A stretch of DNA of 64,000 nucleotides, taken from Alkalibacillus silvisoli. GTDB lineage: Bacteria; Bacillota; Bacilli; Bacillales; Alkalibacillaceae. Where the stretch lies: positions 193,093-257,092 of the forward strand of contig NZ_BAAACZ010000018.1 of NCBI RefSeq assembly GCF_039521975.1, in the 5' to 3' direction. The position numbers and the translations under genes are program-made. Below the pieces are notes generated by a model. The model saw only the letters and a list, made by a program, of their open reading frames with translations. It did not search any database and was not told the DNA's origin. Shown in pieces: positions 35,334 through 45,406 of this stretch (positions within the stretch are counted from its first letter, which is position 1; each line of letters opens with the position of its first letter).

Positions 35334-36635
35334 ATGAATCAAAACGTAAATGCTATGACGTTTGTGAAGTTAATTTTGTTCAGCAGTATTGGTTTGTTTA
35401 TGTTTTTTATTCCGATCACGATTGGTGATCAATCAACGATACCGTTAGATCATATCGTCACTTGGATTCGTACAACGTTTCCAGATATAGTGCCATATTA
35501 TGCGCTTATTGTCATTTTGGCTGGTGCAATTTATCCATTTTATAAAAAAGAATGGAACAAAGATACTGTAACGACAGTATTTTCGCTGTTAAAAGTATTA
35601 GGTTTGATTGTAGCAATTATGTTAATTGCCGAAATTGGCCCTAATGTATTGTTCGACCCTAATATTGGGCCATTTTTACTTGAAAGTTTAGTTATTCCTG
35701 TTGGTATTTTAGTGCCGATTGGTGCAATATTCCTAGCATTTATTGTTGGCTATGGATTACTAGAGTTTATCGGTGTTTTATTAAGGCCTATTATGAGGCC
35801 GATCTTTAAGACGCCAGGCCGATCAGCTATAGACGCTTTTGCATCATTTGCAGGAAGTTACTCGATTGCATTACTGATCACAAATCGTGTCTATAAAGAA
35901 GGTAAATATACAGCAAAAGAAGCCATGATTATTGCAACCGGCTTTTCGACTGTGTCAGCAACGTTCATGATTGTTGTTGCGACTACTCTAGGGTTTATGG
36001 ATATATGGAATACGTTTTTTTGGACGTCTTTACTCATAACGTTTATCGTAACAGCTATTTCAGTCAGAATTTGGCCATTACGTAGTGAGGAAGACACGTA
36101 TTACCAAGGTGCTGAACCAGTTCAAGAGGAGAAGAAAAAAGGTAATATTTTTAAAGAAGCATGGGCTGAGGGGATTAAAGTGGCCGAGCAAGCACCATCA
36201 TTAGGGAAAAATGTATGGGTGAATTTAAAAGATGGGCTTGTTATGGTGATGAGCATATTACCTTCAATATTATCAGTCGGTTTAATTGGTTTACTATTGG
36301 CTGAACTAACGCCGACGTTTGATGTACTGGGGTATATCTTCTATCCATTTACAGCTTTACTTCAAATTCCTGAACCGTTGTTAGCAGCTAAGGCAGCAGC
36401 AATCGGTATAGCAGAAATGTTTTTACCAGCATTATTAGTCGCTGAAGCTTCTTTTGTTACAAAGTTTGTGGTGGGTGTGACGTCAATTTCTTCGATTTTA
36501 TTTTTCTCAGCATCGATCCCTTGTATCTTATCGACTGAGATTCCAGTAAGAATTTCAAGATTAGTAATCATCTATATTGAAAGAGTCATTTTAACGATTA
36601 TTATTGCGACACCAATTGCATTTATACTCGCTTAA
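35334..36635 (+). CDS. YjiH family membrane protein with Gate domains, probable histidine/urocanate carrier
   Basis: 433 residues and about ten helices, of the YjiH type with nucleoside-recognition (Gate) domains. Typical segments are RPIMRPIFKTPGRSAIDAFA, GSYSIALLITNRVYKEGKYT and AASIGIAEMFLPALLVAEAS-like sequence near residue 350. Its place between hutH and hutU, where Bacillus subtilis has the permease gene hutM elsewhere in the operon, suggests uptake of histidine or a related compound; this is inference from context only. GGAGGGG precedes the ATG. Confidence 0.8.
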   Translation: MNQNVNAMTFVKLILFSSIGLFMFFIPITIGDQSTIPLDHIVTWIRTTFPDIVPYYALIVILAGAIYPFYKKEWNKDTVTTVFSLLKVLGLIVAIMLIAEIGPNVLFDPNIGPFLLESLVIPVGILVPIGAIFLAFIVGYGLLEFIGVLLRPIMRPIFKTPGRSAIDAFASFAGSYSIALLITNRVYKEGKYTAKEAMIIATGFSTVSATFMIVVATTLGFMDIWNTFFWTSLLITFIVTAISVRIWPLRSEEDTYYQGAEPVQEEKKKGNIFKEAWAEGIKVAEQAPSLGKNVWVNLKDGLVMVMSILPSILSVGLIGLLLAELTPTFDVLGYIFYPFTALLQIPEPLLAAKAAAIGIAEMFLPALLVAEASFVTKFVVGVTSISSILFFSASIPCILSTEIPVRISRLVIIYIERVILTIIIATPIAFILA

Positions 36636-36659
36636 ATAGAATAAGAGGAGGAGCTAATT

Positions 36660-38318
36660 ATGGTAGAAGGTGTTAAAAAAATTCGCGCGCCACGCGGAAG
36701 TGAATTGAATACGAAAGGGTGGGTACAAGAAGCGGCACTTAGGATGTTAATGAATAACTTGGACCCTGAAGTAGCGGAAAATCCAGATGAACTAGTCGTC
36801 TACGGCGGTATTGGAAAGGCAGCACGTAATTGGGAGAGTTATGAAGCGATTGTCAAGACGTTGAAAGAGTTAGATGAGGATGAAACGTTGCTCGTTCAAT
36901 CTGGAAAACCAGTTGCAGTCTTCAAATCGCACAAGGATGCACCACGTGTGTTGTTAGCGAATTCAAATTTAGTTCCGGCTTGGGCTAATTGGGAACATTT
37001 CCGCGAATTAGAGAGAAAAGGTCTTATGATGTATGGACAAATGACGGCAGGTAGCTGGATTTATATTGGCACGCAAGGCATCCTGCAAGGGACTTATGAA
37101 ACATTTGCTGAAGCGGGTCGTCAACATTTTGATAGTACTTTAAAAGGAACGTTAACGGTAACAGCCGGTTTAGGTGGTATGGGTGGTGCGCAACCATTAG
37201 CTGTCACGATGAATGACGGTGTTGTGATTGCGATTGAAGTTGATGAAAAGCGGATTAAGCGCCGGATTGATCATCGCTATTTACACAAGATGACAGATTC
37301 GTTAGACGAAGCGTTAGAGATGGCGAAGGATGCACAGGCAAAAGGTGAACCTCTTTCAATTGGGCTTTTAGGCAATGCTGCTGATGTTTTACCCGAGTTA
37401 GTTAAACGAGGAGTGACACCAGATTTAGTTACGGACCAAACATCTGCACATGATGCGTTAAATGGTTACTTGCCGGCAGGTTACTCTTTAGAAGAAGGGG
37501 AGGAGTTAAGAGAGTCAAATCCTGATGACTATTTAGCGTTATCACGGAAATCCATAAAAAAGCATGTCGAGGCGATGCTTGATTTACAAAAGGCTGGCTC
37601 TGTGACGTTTGATTACGGCAATAACATTCGACAAGAAGCTTATGATGAAGGGCTTGAAGATGCCTTTGATTTTCCTGGATTTGTCCCTGCGTTCATTCGC
37701 CCGCAATTTTGTGAGGGTAAAGGACCTTTCCGTTGGGCAGCATTATCAGGCGAGGCAGAAGACATTTATAAGATTGATGAAGTGTTATTACGCGAGTTTT
37801 CATATAATAAGCACTTATGTAAATGGATTCGTATGGCGCGTGAGCAGGTCGCATTTCAAGGGTTACCATCGCGAATTTGTTGGTTAGGTTATGGTGAGCG
37901 TGCCAGGTTCGGAAAGATTATTAACGACATGGTTGCATCTGGCAAATTATCAGCACCAATTGTCATTGGGCGCGACCATTTAGATGCAGGTTCAGTTGCA
38001 TCACCAAACCGTGAAACAGAAGCTATGAAAGATGGCAGTGACGCTGTTGCTGATTGGCCAATTTTAAATGCACTGATTAATAGTGTTAATGGTGCTAGTT
38101 GGGTATCCGTACACCATGGTGGTGGTGTTGGTATGGGGTACTCTTTACACGCAGGAATGGTGATTGTTGCAGATGGGACTGATGATGCTAGAGAACGCTT
38201 AGATCGAGTTTTAACTTCTGACCCGGGTATGGGAGTTGCGCGCCATGTTGATGCGGGTTATGAACTAGCTGAAGAAACCGCTCGGGAAAAAGGTGTCAAC
38301 ATTCCGTTACTAGATTGA
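36660..38318 (+). CDS. hutU: Urocanate hydratase
   Basis: 552 residues, normal length. It adds water to urocanate to give imidazolonepropionate and holds a tight NAD+. The NAD-binding loop is TAGLGGMGGAQPLAVTMN, and GKGPFRWAALSGE and SVHHGGGVGMGYSLHAG are conserved blocks. AGAGGAGG lies upstream of the ATG. After its stop a 295-bp gap filled by a 20-bp periodic array separates it from hutI. Confidence 0.97.
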   Translation: MVEGVKKIRAPRGSELNTKGWVQEAALRMLMNNLDPEVAENPDELVVYGGIGKAARNWESYEAIVKTLKELDEDETLLVQSGKPVAVFKSHKDAPRVLLANSNLVPAWANWEHFRELERKGLMMYGQMTAGSWIYIGTQGILQGTYETFAEAGRQHFDSTLKGTLTVTAGLGGMGGAQPLAVTMNDGVVIAIEVDEKRIKRRIDHRYLHKMTDSLDEALEMAKDAQAKGEPLSIGLLGNAADVLPELVKRGVTPDLVTDQTSAHDALNGYLPAGYSLEEGEELRESNPDDYLALSRKSIKKHVEAMLDLQKAGSVTFDYGNNIRQEAYDEGLEDAFDFPGFVPAFIRPQFCEGKGPFRWAALSGEAEDIYKIDEVLLREFSYNKHLCKWIRMAREQVAFQGLPSRICWLGYGERARFGKIINDMVASGKLSAPIVIGRDHLDAGSVASPNRETEAMKDGSDAVADWPILNALINSVNGASWVSVHHGGGVGMGYSLHAGMVIVADGTDDARERLDRVLTSDPGMGVARHVDAGYELAEETAREKGVNIPLLD

Positions 38319-38325
38319 TAGTTTT

Positions 38326-38575
38326 CGCCTGATTATTTGGGAATCGGGCGAAATCGTGATTTTTCAGGCGAAAAATAAGATAATCGGGCGAAATTTAATT
38401 TATTCAGGCGAAAATCTATTTTTTCAGGCGAACGCCTAATTAATTGGGCGAAATCTCGGTATTAGAGCGACATTTCTAATTAATGAGCGAAAATCCTTAT
38501 AATAGAGCGATAATCCAATTATTTGATCGAAACCCTAATTAATAGAGCGAACGCCTACATTATTAGAGCGTTCGC
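38326..38575. repeat. Twelve-unit 20-bp periodic array inside the hut operon
   Basis: Twelve cores of the form (G/A)GCGA recur at 38348, 38368, 38388, 38408, 38428, 38448, 38467, 38487, 38507, 38527 (TCGA), 38547 and 38568 (GCGT), so the period is 20 bp with single one-base shifts. The parts between cores are AT-rich and diverged (AATTTATTCA, ATTAATGA, TATAATAGA). Early units have GGGCGAAA and later ones GAGCGA. No reading frame or promoter is evident; the gap otherwise ends with the hutI ribosome site. Confidence 0.9.
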
Positions 38576-38613
38576 CCAATTCTGAACGGAAACTAAAAGA
38601 GGAGGCAACGATT

Positions 38614-39867
38614 ATGGCAACACTTTTATATAATATTGGGCAATTATTAACGATGGATCAATACGAAGGTCAAGTTCGCGGTCAAGATATGAACAATCTA
38701 CCTGTCTATGAAAATTATGCAATCCTTATTGAAGACGGGAAAGTGAGTAAGATTGGACCTACATCTAAACTTGAAAATGAGTCAGCAGAAGAGAGGGTCG
38801 ATTGTGAAGGTAAACTCGTTACACCTGGTATTGTCGAACCGCACACACACCTTGTATTTGGTGGTTCGCGTGAGCATGAGATGGCGCTTAAGCAACAAGG
38901 TGTGCCTTATTTAGATATTTTAAAGCAAGGCGGCGGAATTTTATCGACAGTAAAGGCAACTCGTGAAACATCAGAACAAGACCTTTATAATAAAGCAATG
39001 TTTCACCTTGATCGTATGGCAAGCTATGGCATTACGACAGTGGAGGCGAAAAGTGGGTACGGAATGGACCGTGAAACAGAGCTTAAGCAGCTGCGTGTTG
39101 CCAATCAAGTCGGAAGAGATCACCCACTTGATGTTGTATCCACCTTTTTAGGGGCGCATGCAATTACGAAAGATTATAAAGAAAACCCTGATGCATTACT
39201 TGATGAAATGGCAGCGATGTTTCCGGTAATTAAAGAAGAAGAATTAGCGGAATTCGTTGATATTTTTACAGAGACGGGTGTGTTTACCGTGGAACAGTCG
39301 CGCCGCTATTTAAACAAGGCGAAGGAATATGGCTTTGATGTGAAATTGCATGCTGATGAAATTGACCCGTTAGGTGGGACGCAATTAGCAGTTGAATTAG
39401 GTGCGAAATCAGGTGATCATTTAGCTGTTGCAACAGATGAAGGAATTGAACGGCTAGCCAACTCAGATACAATTGGCGTTTTGCTTCCAGGCACGATCTT
39501 TTATTTAGGTAAAGGGGACTTTGCGCGGGCGCGTGAGATGATTGAAGCGGGTGCAACGATTGCGATCTCAACCGATTTCAACCCAGGTAGTTCCGTAACT
39601 GAAAACATTCAGCTCATCATGTCATTAGCAGCACTAAAGATGCGCATGACTCCAGAAGAGATCTGGTATGCGGTGACAACAAATGCTGCTCATGCTATAA
39701 ATCGCGGTGATGTTGCCGGTAAAATTAAAGAAGGACGCCAAGCTGATATCGTCATTTGGGATGCACCGAATTATAAATACATTCCGTACCATTACGGCGT
39801 GAACCACGTCAATACTGTCTTAAAATCAGGCAAGAAGCTTTACGTGCGAGGTGGTCTCATTGACTAA
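38614..39867 (+). CDS. hutI: Imidazolonepropionase
   Basis: 417 residues of the amidohydrolase superfamily. It opens the imidazolone ring to give N-formimidoylglutamate. Metal ligands are in VEPHTHLVFGGSREHE and KLHADEID; STDFNPGSS is the late conserved block. AGAGGAGG precedes the ATG at 38614. The stop overlaps the hutG start. Confidence 0.96.
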   Translation: MATLLYNIGQLLTMDQYEGQVRGQDMNNLPVYENYAILIEDGKVSKIGPTSKLENESAEERVDCEGKLVTPGIVEPHTHLVFGGSREHEMALKQQGVPYLDILKQGGGILSTVKATRETSEQDLYNKAMFHLDRMASYGITTVEAKSGYGMDRETELKQLRVANQVGRDHPLDVVSTFLGAHAITKDYKENPDALLDEMAAMFPVIKEEELAEFVDIFTETGVFTVEQSRRYLNKAKEYGFDVKLHADEIDPLGGTQLAVELGAKSGDHLAVATDEGIERLANSDTIGVLLPGTIFYLGKGDFARAREMIEAGATIAISTDFNPGSSVTENIQLIMSLAALKMRMTPEEIWYAVTTNAAHAINRGDVAGKIKEGRQADIVIWDAPNYKYIPYHYGVNHVNTVLKSGKKLYVRGGLID

Positions 39868-40804
39868 CTATTTAAAACCAGCAGGAAAAGCAGTTTTCAA
39901 AGATTCATATGTGACGAAAATGAATGAGCTTTTAGTAGATTCAGACGGTCAAAAAAGGCGCTACGGCTTAATCGGTGCTCCTTTATCAAAACCGTCAATT
40001 AGTCACTCGGGTGCAGCATTTGCCCCAAGTGCGATTCGTCAAGCGATGGGAAGTTATTCGACTTACTCTAAAGAAATAAGCCATGACTTTAATGAAAATC
40101 ATGTCACAGACTTTGGCGATGTTGACATGCACCCGACTGACATCGTGGAATCTCAAGAAAGAATTTATCACGCAACTAAGTCAGTATTAGAACAAGAAGA
40201 AGCGGAGCAGTTAATCGTCTTAGGTGGCGATCATTCTGTAAGCTTCCCGTCTATTAAAGCGCATCATGAAAAGTACGGCACAATTGGTGTCATTCAGTTC
40301 GATGCACACCACGATTTACGCAATTTAGAGGACGGTGGTCCAACGAATGGGACACCTTTTCGCAGGTCAATTGAAAGAGGTGTGTTAAAAGGTGAACACA
40401 TCGTACAAATTGGCATTCGCGATTTCACGAATGCGAAAGGCTATGATGATTACGTGAACGAACAAGGTGTCACAGTCTATACGATGGAAGATGTCTATGA
40501 GAATAGGATCAGTGACCTGATCGAAAAGTCTTTAAAAATATTAGAGAATAAAGTGGACTTGATCTACCTTTCTGTTGATATGGATGTTCTAGACCAGGCC
40601 TATGCACCAGGTTGTCCAGCCATTGGACCAGGTGGAATGGATAGCTATACGTTAATGAAAGCGGTGGAAAAAGCTGCCCAACATGATAAAGTCAATGCAA
40701 TCGACATTGTTGAAATTGACCCAACGATCGACTTTCGCAATATGACAAGCCGAGTGGCAGCGCACGTCATCTTTTCATATTGGAAAGGAAAAGTACTAGG
40801 ATAA
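39860..40804 (+). CDS. hutG: Formimidoylglutamase
   Basis: 314 residues of the arginase/agmatinase family. It cleaves N-formimidoylglutamate to glutamate and formamide. The two-manganese site is in GGDHSVSFPS, QFDAHHDLR and SVDMDVLDQAYAPG. I place the start at TTG 39860, five bases after GAGGTGG, overlapping hutI by eight bases; a GTG at 39851 is possible. Last gene of hut; no clear terminator follows. Confidence 0.93.
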   Translation: MTNYLKPAGKAVFKDSYVTKMNELLVDSDGQKRRYGLIGAPLSKPSISHSGAAFAPSAIRQAMGSYSTYSKEISHDFNENHVTDFGDVDMHPTDIVESQERIYHATKSVLEQEEAEQLIVLGGDHSVSFPSIKAHHEKYGTIGVIQFDAHHDLRNLEDGGPTNGTPFRRSIERGVLKGEHIVQIGIRDFTNAKGYDDYVNEQGVTVYTMEDVYENRISDLIEKSLKILENKVDLIYLSVDMDVLDQAYAPGCPAIGPGGMDSYTLMKAVEKAAQHDKVNAIDIVEIDPTIDFRNMTSRVAAHVIFSYWKGKVLG

Positions 40805-40891
40805 AAGAAGGATTATGACGAAATGTATAGAATTTATTAAATAGCCATATAATAGAATAAGAGATACAAAATGATATTCGAGGTGTCATAA

Positions 40892-41416
40892 ATGAATAAG
40901 TATAAGTGGCTATTACTGACAACTTTTCTTTTGACCTCAGGTACAATGGGATACTTAGCAGTCGAGGCTAATAGTTCAAGTGGTGAATTCCTTCATATTA
41001 GTCATACGGGTGCCCATGCTAGTTTGTTTGAAGACTATCATGATATTTATATTGGGAAACAGCTAAAGTGGACTGGTGATGAGATGCCAACAGTTCAAGA
41101 TATAGAGATTATTAAAGATGACGGTACTGTCTTGAGTGAAAATGATGAATCGATTCACATTGAACTGTTTATCGACCCAAATAATGAAACAGACCTATAT
41201 TATGGATTTAGCCCCGAAATGCGGGAGGTTGTGGGTGAATATGAGCGTATTAATTCATTTGATATGAGTGAACATACAACAACGCTCGTCTTTAAAGTGA
41301 CCCTTCGTGAATCTAACTATCAATTTGACCTAGACTATTTAGAAATCAATTATGAAGTAAAAGGTAGTGAGGAAATGCAGGAGCTTCCATTACGGAATTT
41401 TGTTTTTCATCATTAA
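40892..41416 (+). CDS. Exported protein of unknown function
   Basis: 174 residues. The first 25 form a signal peptide or membrane anchor (YKWLLLTTFLLTSGTMGYLA). The rest is acidic and beta-like with no motif that I recognise. Codon use fits the neighbours, and GAGGTG precedes the ATG. Alone between the hut operon and the ABC exporter; its own terminator follows. Confidence 0.7.
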   Translation: MNKYKWLLLTTFLLTSGTMGYLAVEANSSSGEFLHISHTGAHASLFEDYHDIYIGKQLKWTGDEMPTVQDIEIIKDDGTVLSENDESIHIELFIDPNNETDLYYGFSPEMREVVGEYERINSFDMSEHTTTLVFKVTLRESNYQFDLDYLEINYEVKGSEEMQELPLRNFVFHH

Positions 41417-41476
41417 ATTTAAGGAAGTTTTATAAACAAATAGGTTAAGAGAAAATTTCATATTTGAAAATAAATG

Positions 41477-41513
41477 AAAAACAGAACCTCCATATTTGGA
41501 GGTTCTGTTTTTC
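41477..41513. terminator. Bidirectional terminator
   Basis: AAACAGAACCTCCA / TGGAGGTTCTGTTT with a four-base loop and A and T flanks, between the exported-protein gene and the convergent ABC exporter operon. Confidence 0.9.
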
Positions 41514-41602
41514 TATTTTAGGGGTTAACACATTCTAACTTAAAGGTTGGAGTACTCCTTTAACAAAAGTCTTTGTGCATTTTTGAAAGGAAGGCAACAC
41601 CC

Positions 41603-43633
41603 TTACGAGGAGGCATATGACTCTTTAGCTCCTAATTGCATTTCATACATCTTAAAGTATTCACCTTGTTCTTGTAAGAGTGTCTGATGCGTGCCCTTCT
41701 CAATTAGCTCACCTTGCTTTAACACGAAGATTTGATCTGCATCTTGAATCGTTGAAAGACGGTGAGCAATGACTAGTGTTGTTCTTCCTTTCTTCAATAC
41801 TTTCAATGCTTCTTGGATCATGGCTTCTGTCTCGGTGTCGATATTAGCTGTCGCCTCATCAAGAATTAAAATAGCTGGGTCAAAAGCAAGTGCTCTAGCA
41901 AACGATAACAACTGTCTTTGTCCAGTAGAAAACTCAGCCCCTTTTTCTTTAACCGGCTCATCATACTTGTTAGGTAACTGCTCAATAAAACGATCAGCAC
42001 CGACTGCTTTTAGGGCATTAATCGCATCATCACGACTAACGCGGGGGTCATTCATCGTGATGTTTGAAATAATCGTTCCAGTAAATATGAATGGATCCTG
42101 CAGCACAATGCCAATATGACTTCTAGCTTGTTGCCTCGATAATTCGTTAATTGACTTACCATCGATTAATATACGTCCTTTAGATGGGTCGTAAAATCTG
42201 AATAATAGATTCATAACCGTACTTTTACCAGAACCCGTATGCCCGACAAAAGCAGCTGTTTCACCAGGTTGTATTGAAAAAGATAAATCCTTTAAGACAT
42301 AATCATCTTTTTCGTAAGCAAAGGAAACCTGATCAAATTCCACATAACCATCGTATCTCGTAATCGGTTTCTCATCGACTTCTTCACCATCTTCATCTAA
42401 CAGTTCAAACACTCTTTTACCAGCAACTCTTGATTGTTCCAGTTGAGCTAACTGACTAACGATTTGGTTGACTGGCTCGAATAACCGAGTCAAATAATCA
42501 ACAAAAGCGTAAAGTACACCTGCTGTAACGATCCCAGTACCATCTAGCGAAATCCCACCGAAGTACATAATAAATACAACAAAAGCAACATTTCTAAAAA
42601 AGTCCACCAAGTTAAATGAAGTAAATGCCGTAAACGTATTCATTTTCTTTTGATAGCGGTAATGGTATTGGTTTAATTCCTCGAACTCACCTGTCATTCG
42701 ATCAACTTGATTATACGCTTGAATAATCGACATACCTTGAATCGACTCATTAATATTCGCATTTATTCGGCTATTCGTTTCACGGATTTCATGATTATAA
42801 TGTCCGGCAATTTTCCTGTAAACTAACATCCATACCACAATAAATGGCACAAGTACTAAGCAGATCATCGCCAACCTTGCATCTAAAATAAATAAAGCAA
42901 TGAAAATACCAAACATATAAATGAATCCAGATGCAAACACCTCTAAAACCTTCTCATACAGTTCTTTAATCGCCTCTGTATCGTTTGTCACGCGTGCGAC
43001 AATCTTACCTGCTGGTTGATCAACAAAGTAAGGAATCGGAATGCGTTGAATATGACTGAACACATCTTTTCGCATCGTTTGTATAATTCGATTTGACGCA
43101 TACTGTAATAAGTAAGTTTTATAATAAAGAAATACTGATGAAGCAAGAATCAAACCTAAATATAGCCCCAACCAAGCAGCAATCGAGCTCACTTCTGGTT
43201 GGAAGAAATGAAATAATTCACTTGTCGTTAAAGTTTGACCAGTTACAACTAATTCATTTTGGTCGACTTCAAAGACAAAAGTAGTACCGTCATCTTCTAT
43301 ATATCTCGCATTAAGTGGTACTTCTTCATCTAATAAGAAGAAAGATAATCCATCTTGAAATAAAGTCACCACTTTTTCATCATCAATCGAATCATAACGT
43401 TCAAGTCTAGTGTAATACTCGCCTTCAAATTCAATTGCACCAGTCTGTTCATCTGTCATAACATAATGATTAGCTACGCCAACTATATGGTCATCAATAA
43501 TTTTCTTAGCAATTAACGGTCCACTTAACTCCATCGCAACCGCGACGATTAGACAAATAATTCCAATGATAATTGTCTTTTTATACTGTAAAGCATAATG
43601 AAAAAGGCGCTTTTCAGTTGATACGGGTTTCAT
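41603..43633 (-). CDS. ABC exporter half-transporter, BmrD-like (with extracellular insertion)
   Basis: 676 residues: six helices, then an ATPase domain with Walker A GHTGSGKSTVMN, signature FSTGQRQLLSFARAL and Walker B AILILDEATANID. Between helices 1 and 2 is an insertion of about 100 residues predicted outside the membrane, as in B. subtilis BmrD (YheH). The catalytic Glu after Walker B is present, so this is the consensus half. I placed the start at 43633 with AAAGGGG upstream, one base after the stop of the preceding partner. Drug or antibiotic efflux is inferred by family. Confidence 0.88.
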   Translation of the reverse strand: MKPVSTEKRLFHYALQYKKTIIIGIICLIVAVAMELSGPLIAKKIIDDHIVGVANHYVMTDEQTGAIEFEGEYYTRLERYDSIDDEKVVTLFQDGLSFFLLDEEVPLNARYIEDDGTTFVFEVDQNELVVTGQTLTTSELFHFFQPEVSSIAAWLGLYLGLILASSVFLYYKTYLLQYASNRIIQTMRKDVFSHIQRIPIPYFVDQPAGKIVARVTNDTEAIKELYEKVLEVFASGFIYMFGIFIALFILDARLAMICLVLVPFIVVWMLVYRKIAGHYNHEIRETNSRINANINESIQGMSIIQAYNQVDRMTGEFEELNQYHYRYQKKMNTFTAFTSFNLVDFFRNVAFVVFIMYFGGISLDGTGIVTAGVLYAFVDYLTRLFEPVNQIVSQLAQLEQSRVAGKRVFELLDEDGEEVDEKPITRYDGYVEFDQVSFAYEKDDYVLKDLSFSIQPGETAAFVGHTGSGKSTVMNLLFRFYDPSKGRILIDGKSINELSRQQARSHIGIVLQDPFIFTGTIISNITMNDPRVSRDDAINALKAVGADRFIEQLPNKYDEPVKEKGAEFSTGQRQLLSFARALAFDPAILILDEATANIDTETEAMIQEALKVLKKGRTTLVIAHRLSTIQDADQIFVLKQGELIEKGTHQTLLQEQGEYFKMYEMQLGAKESYASS

Positions 43634-43634
43634 A

Positions 43635-45377
43635 CTATTCGCCCCTTTCCATTTGCTGTTTGACATATTGTTTAAAATACCAATTCCTTTGTTTCATTAA
43701 TTGGTCGTGATTACCGTGTTCAGTGATTTCACCGTCTTCTAATACGATAATCTGATCTGCATGCTTAACTGCCGATAAGCGGTGAGCAGCAATGATTGTC
43801 GTCTTAGTAGAACGTTCTTCTTTTAAGTGTTTGATGATTTTCGATTCGGTTTGACCATCGACAGCTGATAGTGAGTCATCTAATATGAGGCACTCTGGGT
43901 CTTTAACAAGGGCTCTTGCTAAGGATACACGCTGTTTCTGTCCGCCAGAAAGTGTCACACCGCTTTCGCCAACAACCGTATTTAAACCATCAGGTAATTG
44001 TGCAATATCTTCACGTAAAGAAGCTAATTCTAAAATCCGGTAAATTTCTTGATCGGGTGCATTTACATCCCCGAATAAAATGTTTTCACGAACCGTTTTT
44101 GAAAATAAAATATGGTCTTGAGGAACGTAACCAATCCAATCTCGCGTCAAAGATAATGGAATTTGTTCAATCGGGACATCATTCACCTTCACAATACCAT
44201 TTTCTGCAGGTGGGTATTCTCTTAACAATTGTCTGATTAAGGTTGTTTTCCCAGCACCTGTTTTCCCAACAACGCCAATCGTCTCTCCTTGTTTAACTTC
44301 TAGATTAATTTCTTTTAACTGATTTGAGTCAACCTGTGGATAACTAAAACTAATCTGATTAAAACTAATCGTCTTAAGAGAAGGTATATTGACTGCGTGT
44401 TTTGGCTCTTTGACATCTGGTTCATGTGAAAGCACTTCATCAGTTCTCTCAAGTGATGCATTTCCTCTTTGCATCACATTAATTAACTCACCCATAGCAA
44501 ACATCGGCCAAATTAACATACCTAAATAAACGTTGAAAGTAACCAGTTGCCCAATGGTAATGACACCTTGAATGACTAAATACGCACCATAACCTAACCC
44601 AATTGTATAAGCCATTCCAACTAATACTTTAATCGTCGGTTCAAATAAAGCGTCCATTTTAGCCACTTCAATATTCCTCAAAAACACTTCTTCTGTTTGA
44701 GCATTAAATTGCTCTTCATCTCGCTTTTCTTGAACAAAGGCGCGAATCACCCTTACCCCTTGAATCGATTCAAGTGAATTATTATTTAAATCACTAAACG
44801 CAGATTGAGCCTTAGTAAACCTCTCATGAATCGCTCGACCATACTTTTGTATTAATAAAGCCATGATTGGTAAAGGAATTAAAGCCGCTAAAGTTAAATG
44901 CCAATTAATCATCATCGCCATCACCATTACAATTAAAAACATAAAGATCGTCGCATCGACTAAAGTTAAAATCCCAAAGCCTGCTGTCACCATGATTGCT
45001 CGTAAATCATTGGTACTTCTAGCCATTAAATCACCAGTCCGATAACGACCGAAAAACGTTGGCGTCATTCGCATAAAATGATCCATCAACTTGGAACGCA
45101 TCTTTTTCTCCAGTAAAAAAGCACGGCCAAACAACGTATAGTCCCAATAAAATGAAACGACATATATAACAAGCGTTAAACCTATAAATATAGCTAATAA
45201 TTCATAAAACCTTTCAGTCGTTAGCTGATTATATTGAATTAGATCAATCACTTCACCAAGTAGCATCGGTGGAATAACGCCAAGAATGTTCACAATAATT
45301 AATGCCGTCACCGCTAATGTGTAGCGAAGCCATTGTTCTTTAAAATACCAAGATAACTTTCTAAATACAGCGATCAT
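43635..45377 (-). CDS. ABC exporter half-transporter, BmrC-like
   Basis: 580 residues: six helices and an ATPase domain with Walker A GKTGAGKTTLIR, signature LSGGQKQRVSLARAL and Walker B CLILDDSLSAVD. The residue after Walker B is Asp instead of Glu, so its composite site is degenerate, as in heterodimeric exporters such as BmrC/BmrD and TM287/288. It pairs with the next gene. Length and arrangement match B. subtilis BmrC (YheI). It is preceded by a long leader with two short ORFs and two terminators. Confidence 0.88.
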   Translation of the reverse strand: MIAVFRKLSWYFKEQWLRYTLAVTALIIVNILGVIPPMLLGEVIDLIQYNQLTTERFYELLAIFIGLTLVIYVVSFYWDYTLFGRAFLLEKKMRSKLMDHFMRMTPTFFGRYRTGDLMARSTNDLRAIMVTAGFGILTLVDATIFMFLIVMVMAMMINWHLTLAALIPLPIMALLIQKYGRAIHERFTKAQSAFSDLNNNSLESIQGVRVIRAFVQEKRDEEQFNAQTEEVFLRNIEVAKMDALFEPTIKVLVGMAYTIGLGYGAYLVIQGVITIGQLVTFNVYLGMLIWPMFAMGELINVMQRGNASLERTDEVLSHEPDVKEPKHAVNIPSLKTISFNQISFSYPQVDSNQLKEINLEVKQGETIGVVGKTGAGKTTLIRQLLREYPPAENGIVKVNDVPIEQIPLSLTRDWIGYVPQDHILFSKTVRENILFGDVNAPDQEIYRILELASLREDIAQLPDGLNTVVGESGVTLSGGQKQRVSLARALVKDPECLILDDSLSAVDGQTESKIIKHLKEERSTKTTIIAAHRLSAVKHADQIIVLEDGEITEHGNHDQLMKQRNWYFKQYVKQQMERGE

Positions 45378-45406
45378 TTAATACACCTCATTTCTTCTCT
45401 CTTTAG

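Noticed and set aside
38326..38575. Possible CRISPR or operator array with unique spacers
   Set aside because: The conserved part is only about five bases in a 20-bp unit and the rest drifts gradually; this is a periodic tandem repeat, not repeat plus spacer.
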